From Opitutales bacterium (lineage in GTDB: Bacteria > Verrucomicrobiota > Verrucomicrobiia > Opitutales > T3Sed10-336), in contig JAFIGF010000112.1 in assembly GCA_020831535.1 (NCBI GenBank), positions 1 through 43,262 of the forward strand: a stretch of DNA of 43,262 nucleotides. Reading direction: 5' to 3'. Both the position numbers and the translations under genes were made by a program. Positions 9,326-16,903 of this stretch are shown in pieces; positions within the stretch are counted from its first letter, which is position 1; the number at the start of each line of letters is the position of its first letter. A model generated the notes under the pieces. The model did no database searches, was not told the DNA's origin, and worked only from the letters and a program-made list of their open reading frames with translations.

Positions 9326-9833
9326 TCAAAATTCCGCCAAAGGGTTCACTCTTTTGGAAATAATTGTCGCCGTAATGATCATTGGGGTGCTGGCAACCTT
9401 GGCTTTTCCGGGGTTTCGGAAGGTTCGGGACGCTAGTCGCATAAGTGCGGTCTTGAATGACATTCGGATAATCGAATATGCCTTGGAAAATTTTTCTCTG
9501 GAAAATGGTTATTTGCCACCGGACACTCAACCAGGAGTTTTCCCCGATGAACTGGATGGGATTTTACCCCGAAGCGTCTTTGAAACTCCGACTCAGTTAG
9601 GAGGAGTTTGGGACTGGGATAATCATTTGAATGATCCCGACCCCGACAGCCGAATTGCGGGAGTTACCCTTGTCGAAGTAGATCATGCCCCTGCTATTCG
9701 GGAAAATTTGGTGCTTAAGGTTGAACAAAAAATGGGGAATCGTGGCTTAAATGAAGGGCGTTTTCGGCAAATCCCCCAATTTCATTGGGGTTACATTACA
9801 TACGTCGTGGAAGAAGGCACCCTCTCTGATTAG
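9300..9833 (+). CDS. Type IV pilin / type II secretion pseudopilin-like protein
   Basis: A 177-residue protein with a class III (prepilin) signal: a short leader, then KGFTLLEIIVAVMIIGVLAT, where a prepilin peptidase would cut after Gly15 and methylate the new Phe; Glu5 of the mature form is present. The hydrophobic helix (16-36) is followed by a globular domain rich in Asp and Asn. The start at 9300 is the first in-frame ATG after a stop at 9276. No other pilus or secretion genes are adjacent. Verrucomicrobia often carry many lone proteins of this type, and the job may be secretion or surface display rather than motility. Confidence 0.8.
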   Translation: MIQSRTAISQNSAKGFTLLEIIVAVMIIGVLATLAFPGFRKVRDASRISAVLNDIRIIEYALENFSLENGYLPPDTQPGVFPDELDGILPRSVFETPTQLGGVWDWDNHLNDPDPDSRIAGVTLVEVDHAPAIRENLVLKVEQKMGNRGLNEGRFRQIPQFHWGYITYVVEEGTLSD

Positions 9834-9913
9834 TACTTCCATTTCCAGCGGTCCGAGGCAGTTTTATTTTTCGTTTTGAGATTACGTGGATCGATCTCTA
9901 AACCTTTGGTTTT

Positions 9914-10843
9914 TTAAGAACGGGTAGTTTGTTGGTCGATCCAGGAGATTCCGCCGCCGTGGGCGGTGGTGGACTCGGCGGCCAGTTGAGTCGCCTGCAG
10001 CCAACTTTGTTGATCGTCGTCGCCTTCCAGAAGCCGCCAGGCGAAAGTGGCGTGAAAAATATCCCCGGCCCCGTTGGTGTCGATGGCCTCGACCGGGAAA
10101 GCTGGGAAATGCCGCACCGCACCGTCGGCCAAACAGGCCCAACTCCCCTCCTCGCCTAAGGTTATGCCGGTGCGGCGAAATGGTCCCCAGCGCTTTTCCA
10201 TTTCTTCCATCGCCTGCCGGGGATCCAATCCGGGAAAGTATTGTTCGGCAAAACGGGACGAGACAATAAGATCGTCCACCGCTGGCAAAACCTTGTCGTC
10301 GGTGTCTTTACGGGACCCTCCATCAAAAAGGATCGGAATGCCATGGGCCTTGGCAATATTCACCGCTTCAATCACCAACTCGCCCCCATGGCCGTCAAGG
10401 TAAAGCAGACTGGCCCCGGACAAAATCTTCCGGGCCTCGGGAGAGAGGTGCCGTGGTTTCTCCATGACCCCGGTGTTTTTCCAAAGAATGGTTCGGCGGG
10501 CCGATTCGGTTTCAACCCAAACCAACGCAACGTTGGTGCCGTCGGCCTCTCCGCCAACGGGGGGATGGTAGCGAACATTCCGGGAGACCATCTCGTTGCG
10601 CAGGTATTGTCCCCAAAGATCCGTTCCGCAAACCCCGGAAAAATGCACCTCCCAGCCTTTCCAGGCGAGAAAGGCAGCCCCGGTAAAGGCCGGGCCACCG
10701 GGGTGGATGGTTAGGCAATCGGCTTCGACCTTGGTATCCGGAAGAGGAAACTGTCCGACTTCGGTCACCAGATCAATGGTTGCCGCGCCAAGACAGAAAA
10801 CCTTTCCCGTAGTATCGGTTGGCGATCCAGCCTCAGCTTTCAT
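9914..10843 (-). CDS. PfkB/ribokinase family carbohydrate kinase
   Basis: A 309-residue kinase of the ribokinase fold. The N-terminal substrate region is FCLGAATIDLV with HPGGPAFTGAAFLAWKG (47-63). The C-terminal PfkB signature is AIDTNGAGDIFHATFAWRLL, with the catalytic base Asp261 and the GAGD anion hole (258-261). The family phosphorylates sugars, sugar phosphates or nucleosides. The substrate is not clear; the closest style is the fructokinase or sulfofructose kinase type. Its start overlaps the 3' end of the epimerase gene by 11 bp, so the two are co-translated. A free fructose source could be the sucrose synthase nearby, but that is inference. Confidence 0.85.
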   Translation of the reverse strand: MKAEAGSPTDTTGKVFCLGAATIDLVTEVGQFPLPDTKVEADCLTIHPGGPAFTGAAFLAWKGWEVHFSGVCGTDLWGQYLRNEMVSRNVRYHPPVGGEADGTNVALVWVETESARRTILWKNTGVMEKPRHLSPEARKILSGASLLYLDGHGGELVIEAVNIAKAHGIPILFDGGSRKDTDDKVLPAVDDLIVSSRFAEQYFPGLDPRQAMEEMEKRWGPFRRTGITLGEEGSWACLADGAVRHFPAFPVEAIDTNGAGDIFHATFAWRLLEGDDDQQSWLQATQLAAESTTAHGGGISWIDQQTTRS

Positions 10844-11828
10844 AATAGGAACGGAACCACTCGACGAATTCCCCGATCCCGGTGTCCAAATCAGTTTTGG
10901 GATGATACCCGATCAACTCCTGCAGCTTGCTGATATCGCAAAAGGTTTCTTCCATATCGCCGGGCTGCATCGGGTGCATATCCAGCACCGCTTTTTTCTG
11001 CAAATGCCGCTCCAGGGTGCGGATAAAATCCATCAAATCCACCGGAGCCCCCTTGCCAATGTTGCAAACCCGGCACGGGCTCGGTCCGTTGGAAGCCGTC
11101 GGCGGGCAATCCATCAAGCGGACAATGGCCTTCACCACATCGCCTACATAGGTAAAATCCCGACGCATTTTGCCATGGTTAAAGACCTTGATCGGCTTTC
11201 CTTGCGAAATCGCCGAAGCAAAAAGTATGGGTGCCATATCGGGACGTCCCCAAGGACCATAAACGGTAAAAAAGCGCAGTCCGGTGGCGGGGATTTTATA
11301 AATTTCACTGTAGGCATGGGCCATGACTTCGTTGCACTGCTTGGTGGCGGCGTAGAAGGAAACCGGCTGGTCGGTTTTCTGGCTTTCGCTAAACGGGATC
11401 TCTCCGCTTCGTCCGTACACCGAACTGCTGGAGGCATAAATGAGATGTTTCACCGGAAACTGGCGACAGCCTTCCAACAATGAGAAAAACCCGGCCAGAT
11501 TGGAGGAAAAGTAGGCGGCGGGGTTTTCGATGCTGTAACGAACCCCGGCTTGGGCGCCCATCGCCAGAACCAGATCAAAGCCCTCCTCCGCGAATAATTC
11601 GAGAACGGCCTCGCGGTTGGCCAGGTCCATGGGCAGAAACCGGAATCCCGGCGGATTGCCCAGGTCGGCCAGACGGGCCTCCTTCAGGGAAACCGGATAA
11701 TAGTCGTTGAGGTTGTCAATGCCCACCACCTCGTGGAAGCCCTTACTGGTCAAAACCTTGGCCAGATGATACCCCACAAACCCCGCAACTCCGGAAAGTA
11801 AAATCTTCACTCTCCCAGAAAGCGCCAT
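10833..11828 (-). CDS. NAD-dependent nucleotide-sugar epimerase (UDP-glucuronate 4-epimerase-like)
   Basis: Extended short-chain dehydrogenase fold. I choose the ATG at 11828 (331 residues), which puts the NAD motif GVAGFVG at 13-19. An upstream frame to 11921 would add 31 residues with no family likeness that run into a repeat. The catalytic set is visible: SSSSVYG (133-139), Tyr159 and Lys163 in YAATK. The AGVRYSIENP block (94-103) is typical of UDP-glucuronate 4-epimerases, which feed galacturonate to surface polysaccharides. It overlaps the PfkB kinase gene downstream. The exact sugar is inferred from motif style only. Confidence 0.88.
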   Translation of the reverse strand: MALSGRVKILLSGVAGFVGYHLAKVLTSKGFHEVVGIDNLNDYYPVSLKEARLADLGNPPGFRFLPMDLANREAVLELFAEEGFDLVLAMGAQAGVRYSIENPAAYFSSNLAGFFSLLEGCRQFPVKHLIYASSSSVYGRSGEIPFSESQKTDQPVSFYAATKQCNEVMAHAYSEIYKIPATGLRFFTVYGPWGRPDMAPILFASAISQGKPIKVFNHGKMRRDFTYVGDVVKAIVRLMDCPPTASNGPSPCRVCNIGKGAPVDLMDFIRTLERHLQKKAVLDMHPMQPGDMEETFCDISKLQELIGYHPKTDLDTGIGEFVEWFRSYYES

Positions 11829-11912
11829 CGTGCTTGCGTGATCAAGGCTATTTACGGCGGAAGCCGGAAAAGTTTTCCGGAAGGGAAATGGCCTGTGCAG
11901 GAATGAACCGTA

Positions 11913-12001
11913 AACAACCATCCGGCGGACGGGGTGGAACCCGTCTCTCCAAGGGCTGAGGTCGGAGATCGGTGGTCAGAGGATCGGAAAAGGTGCGTAC
12001 C
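11913..12001. repeat. Dispersed repeat family B, copy 1
   Basis: About 89 bp with blocks CGGCGGACGGGGTGGAACCC, AGGTCGGAGATCGGTGGT, CAGAGGATCGGAAAAGGTGC. The same order of blocks recurs at 16801-16890 (near identical) and in part at 16380-16437. A second unit appears to begin right after it (CAAACAACCACTCGGCGG near 12003) and then diverges. It lies upstream of the epimerase gene. Confidence 0.85.
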
Positions 12002-12047
12002 TCAAACAACCACTCGGCGGAGGGGGGTACCCCCGACAATCAGCCCA

Positions 12048-12140
12048 GTCGGGACGTAAAGTCCCTCCGACGAACAGCCAACCCGGCCCACCAAGACAGA
12101 GACCGGAGTGTTTCGCGCAGCCGCTAAAGCGGCCACGCGG
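12048..12140. repeat. Hairpin and inverted copy of repeat family C
   Basis: 12048-12071 is a hairpin built on GTCGGGACGTAAAGTCCC, with the same loop type as the hairpins at 30-44 and 96-110. 12101-12140 is an inverted, near-exact copy of 195-234, including the palindromic core CCGCTAAAGCGG. No gene is present. Confidence 0.75.
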
Positions 12141-12196
12141 AGGAAGGGGTAGGTTGAGAAACGGCTCTCCAAGCCTGCTCTACTTTCAGGGTCAGT

Positions 12197-12459
12197 TCAT
12201 TTTTTATAAATGTCTTGCCGGTGTCCGACTTTGACAACTTCGATCAAAATAACATCATCATGAACTTCATAAATCACCCGGTAACTGCCAATGCGAATTC
12301 TGTACGAAAGTCACTACCAGATAGCTTGGTTGAGCCCTTGGGCCTCGGCTCTTCGGTTAAAGCTTCGACCGCTTTGATGATTCTCGGAATCTCCGATTGG
12401 GAGATCTTTTTAAAATCCTTCTTTGTCGAGGGGTGCCACTCGATTCTATAGCAGGCCAT
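12197..12459 (-). pseudogene. RelE/ParE-type toxin, frameshifted
   Basis: The frame from 12459 gives a 61-residue protein (YRIEWHPSTKKDFKKI...) that matches the first two thirds of a RelE/ParE-type toxin and then stops. The missing end is present in another frame: after a shift at 12305-12306 the DNA reads YRIRIGSYRVIYEVHDD and on to VVKVGHRQDIYKK, with a stop at 12197-12199. Removing two bases there (or adding one) restores a full-length protein of about 87 residues. So the toxin is broken, or the base is a sequencing error. The start overlaps the antitoxin's 3' end by 14 bp, the normal toxin-antitoxin layout. Confidence 0.88.
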
Positions 12460-12634
12460 CTTTCTTGAGTTCTGTTAGAAAATCTTCATGAGGGATGGTC
12501 CCTTCATTTCTTCTCTCCGCGCAAGCGGCCAGATCCTCAATATCCTCCATAAGAGATTGGTAGTCAGAAATATTCATAATTACACCGGTCTTCTCTCCTT
12601 TTTCGTCGGTGATATAGTGAACTTCAGTACTCAT
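12446..12634 (-). CDS. Antitoxin of a RelE/ParE-type pair (Phd/YefM-like)
   Basis: A 62-residue protein starting at the ATG at 12634 (MSTEVHYITDEKGEKTGVIM). A longer frame to 12763 has no likeness in its extra part. The sequence pattern, a beta-strand opening, ISDYQSLMEDIEDL, then an acidic helical tail, fits antitoxins of the Phd/YefM or RelB group that wrap their toxin and repress their own promoter. The toxin gene just downstream is frameshifted, so the antitoxin may now be an orphan. The family call is from sequence style. Confidence 0.72.
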   Translation of the reverse strand: MSTEVHYITDEKGEKTGVIMNISDYQSLMEDIEDLAACAERRNEGTIPHEDFLTELKKDGLL

Positions 12635-12781
12635 AGAAAAAGTAATAACGAAAACGGTGAATTTGTCGAGTTTTGTATTTTTCAGGAAATGGCGTTTTAC
12701 AGAAACAGCCCCATCCGTTGCCCACTGGACAACAAATGGGGCAAGGGATGGAACCCGTCCCACGAAGGAGGGCGAGGCCCC

Positions 12782-13603
12782 TCAACCATCTCCTAAATCC
12801 CGGGCGGGGTTTGCGTTTGCGGTGAGAAAGGGCTTAGCCGGGGAGGTCTTGGCCAATTCGCGGTTTTTCCAGAAACTGAGGCGATACAGGGTGCCAAAAC
12901 AAAAGTCCGGGACGGGAGCCCCCTGACCGCCGAGCAATTCGGCTCCCCGGCGGACCGTATCCATCATCCAGGCCGGGAGGGTCAGATGGTAGGGATTGCG
13001 GGAGACCTCCCCGACATGGCACGAAAGCGCGGCGACCAAATCGCCTACCTGCGCAGCACTCCCCTGTACGAGCAGGTTCGGATCGGTCATGGGATGCCAG
13101 TATTCGGTTTCGATCAGGGCGCAGCGAAAATCAACCGGCATCTGCTGAAGGGCGCAGGAAAGTTTTTCGCGAACCCGCCTGTGCTGCGGATGCCCGTCGG
13201 CACGGTGCGGGGTGAAGATCGCCGCCGGGCGGTGAATTCGTAACCACTCCAGCAGAGCCTCCTCTTCCCAATGGTCGGAGCCCGCAGAGGGTGCCACCCT
13301 CCAGCCCAAAAAACTGACAGCGTGCTCAAGCTCCTCCCGCCGGGCCGCCCGCCGTTCCTTTTTACTCCCCCAACTCATGGGTAAAACACAAATCTGCCAT
13401 CCCGCTTCCCGGGCCAGCCGCAGAGGCCATAACCCGATAATACACTCGTCGTCAGGATGAGGCGCAAGGATCACCGCCAAAGGACCGTTCGCGGTTGGCT
13501 TCGCCTCTTTCCCCTCCAAAGAAAACTCCGGCGGCCCCCATCCCTTTGCCTCGGCCCAGCTTTTTTCCAGACCGGCAACATACTGACGAAAAGAGTTTTC
13601 CAT
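12782..13603 (-). CDS. PIG-L/LmbE family deacetylase
   Basis: A 273-residue protein of the PIG-L (N-acetylglucosaminylphosphatidylinositol deacetylase-like) family, zinc enzymes that remove acetyl groups from GlcNAc-type substrates. The zinc and catalytic motif HPDDE is at 49-53, after LAVILAP. The second motif, PHRADGHPQHRRV, brings His138 and His141. The C-terminal part is cysteine-poor and less conserved. It is transcribed away from the sucrose synthase gene, with 111 bp between the starts. Possible substrates include a sugar amide in a surface glycan or a small thiol precursor; nothing here decides it. Confidence 0.85.
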   Translation of the reverse strand: MENSFRQYVAGLEKSWAEAKGWGPPEFSLEGKEAKPTANGPLAVILAPHPDDECIIGLWPLRLAREAGWQICVLPMSWGSKKERRAARREELEHAVSFLGWRVAPSAGSDHWEEEALLEWLRIHRPAAIFTPHRADGHPQHRRVREKLSCALQQMPVDFRCALIETEYWHPMTDPNLLVQGSAAQVGDLVAALSCHVGEVSRNPYHLTLPAWMMDTVRRGAELLGGQGAPVPDFCFGTLYRLSFWKNRELAKTSPAKPFLTANANPARDLGDG

Positions 13604-13714
13604 GGCCTATTCTTTTACTCCCGTGAATCCTTCCCGGCAAGAGCCCTTTAGAGTGGAAATTTTTCCGTAAAAAGTTTCTGGTCACCGCCCAGGGAAAGCC
13701 TTTAGCCTCGTAGC

Positions 13715-16105
13715 ATGAGCCAAGAACCCCACACCCTCCACCCTTCCGATGAAGAACGCGCGGTTCTTTATGATTTTCTCCGCCGTATCCGCGACACCGG
13801 AAAACAATTTTTCCTGCAATCGGATATTCAAAGTCACTTGGACCAATGCGAAGGAAGCAAGGAGCTTTCGCAGAAGTCACCGATCATGGAGGTTCTGCGG
13901 CACGGCATGAACGCCGTTTTCCGGGACCCCTGGCTCATCGTTCATTACCGTCCGAGTATCGGCAAATGGCGTTTTGGTCGCTTTCATGTCGATGATTTGA
14001 TCTGCGAGCGCATCGGGGTGAATGAGTTCATGCAATTCTGTGAAACCGCGGTCAACAAGACCGACCTCCCGCCCGAATGGGGCGTTGAGTTCAACGCCCA
14101 GCCCTTTCTTAAGGACGTCCCACTGCTGAAGGATAAGAAACAAATCGGCCGCGGGGTGGAATACCTGAACAAAACCCTCGCCAGCCGACTCTTCGCCGAC
14201 ACCGGAAAACGGGCGAAAACCTTGCTGGATTTTCTCCGGGTTCACCAACACCGGGGAGAAAAATTTATGCTCTCGGACCGAATGAGCACCACCGAAGAAC
14301 TGTTCGACGCGATTGAATCGGCCGAGGAATACCTGCAAAAGCAAGATGACGAGGCTTTGTGGAGTGATGTTCGCGCCGAAATGAACACCCTCGGCTTTGA
14401 AGCCGGTTGGGGAGATACCGTAGCGCGGATTCGCGAAACCATCGGACTCCTCTCGGAAATCCTGGATGCCCCCGATCCCCAGACGGTGGAGGAGTTCCTG
14501 AGCCGGATCCCGATGATTTTCAATGTGGTAATTTTCAGTCCCCACGGGTATTTCGGCCAATCCAAAGTCCTCGGCTTGCCCGATACCGGCGGTCAGATTG
14601 TGTACATTCTCGACCAGGTCCGCGCCCTGGAGAAAGAGATGCGGGCCCGCATTCAGCAACAGGGGCTGGATATCGAACCGCAGATTCTGGTACTCACCCG
14701 ACTCATCCCGGAGGCCAGCGACACCGGTTGCGATGTGCCCGAGGAACATATCAATGGCACCGAAAACGCCCGCATCCTCCGCGTTCCCTTTACCAATGAG
14801 AATGGCGAAGTGGTCCCCCAGTGGATCTCCCGTTTTCACGTCTGGCCCTACCTCGAACAGTACACCCTCGATGCGGAACGGCTGATCCTGGCCGAATTGG
14901 GCAACAAGCCGGATCTAATCATTGGCAATTACTCCGATGGCAATCTGGTCGGAACCCTAATGGCCCAAAGGCTTGGGGTAACCCAATGCAACATTGCCCA
15001 CGCTTTGGAAAAGACCAAGTACCTGTATTCGGACCTCTTCTGGAAAGAGAATGAAGAGGCGTACAATTTCTCCGCTCATTTTACCGCTGATCTGCTGGCC
15101 ATGAATGCCGCGGACTTCATCATCACCTCAACCTACCAGGAAATTGCCGGCAACAATGAGAGCATGGGACAGTATGAGTCCTACATGGCCTATACCATGC
15201 CCAGCCTCTATCGGGTCCCCAAGGGGATTGATGTGTTTGATCCTAAATTCAACATCGTCTCTCCCGGGGCGGATGAAAAAGTGTACTTCCCCCATACCAA
15301 GAAAAAACAACGGATCAACGGGCTCAAGAAAGACATCGAAACTCTGTTGTACGGAAACTTCCCGGAAGCGGTATCCAGTTTTGACGACAAGAAAAAACCT
15401 CTCATCTTTTTGATGTCACGACTCGATAAGGTAAAAAATGTGACTGGTTTTGTGGAGTGGTATGGTCGGCACCAAGAGCTGCAGGAACTGGCCAATGTGT
15501 TTATCATTGCCGGTAACACGGTGTATGAGAAATCTGACGACGAGGAGGAAAAGGCTCAGATCAAACGTTTCTACGATCTCATTGAAACGCACCAACTGCG
15601 CGGAAAGCTTCGTTGGGTACCGAAACAGTCGGACAAGATTTTCAATGGTGAACTCTATCGGTTTATTGCGGACCGTGGCGGCATTTTTGTCCAGCCCGCC
15701 CTTTTTGAAGCCTTCGGCCTCACGGTGATCGAGGCCATGACTTCCGGACTGCCAACCTTTGCCACCGTCTTTGGCGGTCCGCTGGAGATTATCGAAGATG
15801 GTCAAAACGGTTTCCACATCGACCCGAACAAAGGCGATGAAGCCGCCGAGAAAATGGCGGAGTTTTTCCGTCGGTGCCAGAAAGAAAAAGACTATTGGTC
15901 CAGAATTTCCCAAGGGGGCATTGATCGCGTTGAGGAATGCTACACCTGGCGCTTGTACGCCTCCCGGCTAATGACGCTCTCGCGTGTTTACGGCTTTTGG
16001 AAATTCGTGACCGATCTCGACCGCGCGGGAACGAGGGCCTACGACAGCCTCTTCTACAACAGCGTATACCGCCCCATTGTGAAAAAGATCAGCGAACGGA
16101 AATAG
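13715..16105 (+). CDS. Sucrose synthase
   Basis: A 796-residue GT4 enzyme that interconverts sucrose plus NDP with NDP-glucose and fructose. Length and order match sucrose synthase, not sucrose-phosphate synthase. There is an N-terminal regulatory region (about 1-270), then the GT-B core opening with SPHGYFGQ (275-282) and GLPDTGGQIVYILDQVRALE (287-306). NYSDGNLVGTLMAQRLGVTQ and IAHALEKTKY follow. The donor-site pair Glu665 and Glu673 lies in FEAFGLTVIEAM. No sucrose-phosphatase, SPS or invertase gene is adjacent. In bacteria the enzyme is best known from cyanobacteria and some proteobacteria, where it is tied to sucrose or glycogen turnover. A PfkB kinase 3 kb away could take the fructose (inference). 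Confidence 0.95.
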   Translation: MSQEPHTLHPSDEERAVLYDFLRRIRDTGKQFFLQSDIQSHLDQCEGSKELSQKSPIMEVLRHGMNAVFRDPWLIVHYRPSIGKWRFGRFHVDDLICERIGVNEFMQFCETAVNKTDLPPEWGVEFNAQPFLKDVPLLKDKKQIGRGVEYLNKTLASRLFADTGKRAKTLLDFLRVHQHRGEKFMLSDRMSTTEELFDAIESAEEYLQKQDDEALWSDVRAEMNTLGFEAGWGDTVARIRETIGLLSEILDAPDPQTVEEFLSRIPMIFNVVIFSPHGYFGQSKVLGLPDTGGQIVYILDQVRALEKEMRARIQQQGLDIEPQILVLTRLIPEASDTGCDVPEEHINGTENARILRVPFTNENGEVVPQWISRFHVWPYLEQYTLDAERLILAELGNKPDLIIGNYSDGNLVGTLMAQRLGVTQCNIAHALEKTKYLYSDLFWKENEEAYNFSAHFTADLLAMNAADFIITSTYQEIAGNNESMGQYESYMAYTMPSLYRVPKGIDVFDPKFNIVSPGADEKVYFPHTKKKQRINGLKKDIETLLYGNFPEAVSSFDDKKKPLIFLMSRLDKVKNVTGFVEWYGRHQELQELANVFIIAGNTVYEKSDDEEEKAQIKRFYDLIETHQLRGKLRWVPKQSDKIFNGELYRFIADRGGIFVQPALFEAFGLTVIEAMTSGLPTFATVFGGPLEIIEDGQNGFHIDPNKGDEAAEKMAEFFRRCQKEKDYWSRISQGGIDRVEECYTWRLYASRLMTLSRVYGFWKFVTDLDRAGTRAYDSLFYNSVYRPIVKKISERK

Positions 16106-16200
16106 AGGCATTGGTCGTCCGAGTTGTCTGAAAATGAAAGCGTAAGAGTTTGATTCTCTAAAAAAGACATAGGGCGCATGGAAATCCTGTCTTCACATCC

Positions 16201-16330
16201 TACTCCTAATCCTACTCCCAATCGAAATCGTAAGCGCTGAGTTTTTCCTGATCAAACGGGCTTTTTATCATTTCGCACCGGTACCTTTTTCGGTAGATGT
16301 CGATTACGATCAAGATTAGGAGTAGGAGTA
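16201..16330. repeat. Imperfect 30-bp inverted repeat downstream of sucrose synthase
   Basis: The left arm (16201-16230, beginning TACTCCTAATCCTACTCC) pairs with the right arm (16301-16330, ending GATTAGGAGTAGGAGTA). By hand, 24 of 30 positions match. The arms are built of short CTCCTA-type repeats, and the loop is 70 bp. It may act as a transcription end for sucrose synthase or be a repeat of its own. Confidence 0.75.
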
Positions 16331-16379
16331 CTGATAAAACTACATGGTTCCGGGTGTCCCGATTCGAAAGTCAGCCCCC

Positions 16380-16437
16380 CCCCGGCGGACGGGGTGGAAC
16401 CCATCCCTCCAGGGAAGAGGTCGGAGATCGGTGGTTC
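16380..16437. repeat. Dispersed repeat family B, copy 2 (partial)
   Basis: CGGCGGACGGGGTGGAACCC followed by a diverged middle and GGTCGGAGATCGGTGGTTCC. It matches the first two blocks of the copies at 11913 and 16801 and then breaks into the palindrome island that follows. Confidence 0.8.
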
Positions 16438-16438
16438 C

Positions 16439-16610
16439 GACGGCGAAGCCGTCTTTGGACTGCGCCAGCCCTGCTGGCGCTTTCCGTGAGCTAGCCCTGC
16501 TGGCGAACCGCAAGGTTCGATAACGCCGCAGGAGGCTGCGGCTGGAGAAAGCGGCAGGAGGCCTGCCGCCCTTCGACAGGCTCAGGGCCTTGAGCTTGTC
16601 GAAAGGCAGT
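16439..16610. repeat. Island of consecutive short palindromes
   Basis: At least six hairpins in a row, each with a small loop: GACGGCGAAGCCGTC; GCGCCAGCCCTGCTGGCGC; CGAACCGCAAGGTTCG; GCCGCAGGAGGCTGCGGC; GCGGCAGGAGGCCTGCCGC; and a long one whose arms are CCTTCGACAGGCTCAGGGCC and CTTGAGCTTGTCGAAAGG. No open frame explains it. The pattern is like mixed REP or BIME clusters. It lies between the convergent ends of sucrose synthase and argC. Confidence 0.85.
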
Positions 16611-16800
16611 CCAAGGTGGCTATCGGCACGGGCAAACCGCGAAAGCCCGGAAAGGTGGGCACCCCCAACAACCACTCGAGCTCGGAGAGACCCTCGCCCT
16701 CCCGGAGAGACCACCGCTCAGCGGGACACGCCCCCGGCCCTCCCTTGGTGGAGGGTCAAGCTCTGTCTTGACCACGAAGACCGGAAATGTGCGTACCCCA

Positions 16801-16890
16801 AACAACCACCCGCCGGACGGGGTAGGAACCCGTCCCTCCAAGGGCAGAGGTCGGAGATCGGTGGTCAGAGGATCGGAAAAGGTGCGCACC
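16801..16890. repeat. Dispersed repeat family B, copy 3
   Basis: Near-identical to 11913-12001, with the same blocks through GGAAAAGGTGCGCACC. The sequence just before it (ending GAAATGTGCGTACCCC) looks like the end of another unit, and a further fragment sits near 16650-16680. The units may therefore have been arranged head to tail. The copy ends 14 bp before the argC stop. Confidence 0.85.
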
Positions 16891-16903
16891 GCCCGCAACC
16901 CCT

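Noticed and set aside
13877..14839. A 320-codon minus-strand frame inside sucrose synthase
   Set aside because: Antisense to a strongly conserved coding region; no family likeness and no ribosome binding site.
16439..16890. CRISPR array
   Set aside because: The repeats differ from each other and are not separated by regular spacers; no cas genes are in the window.
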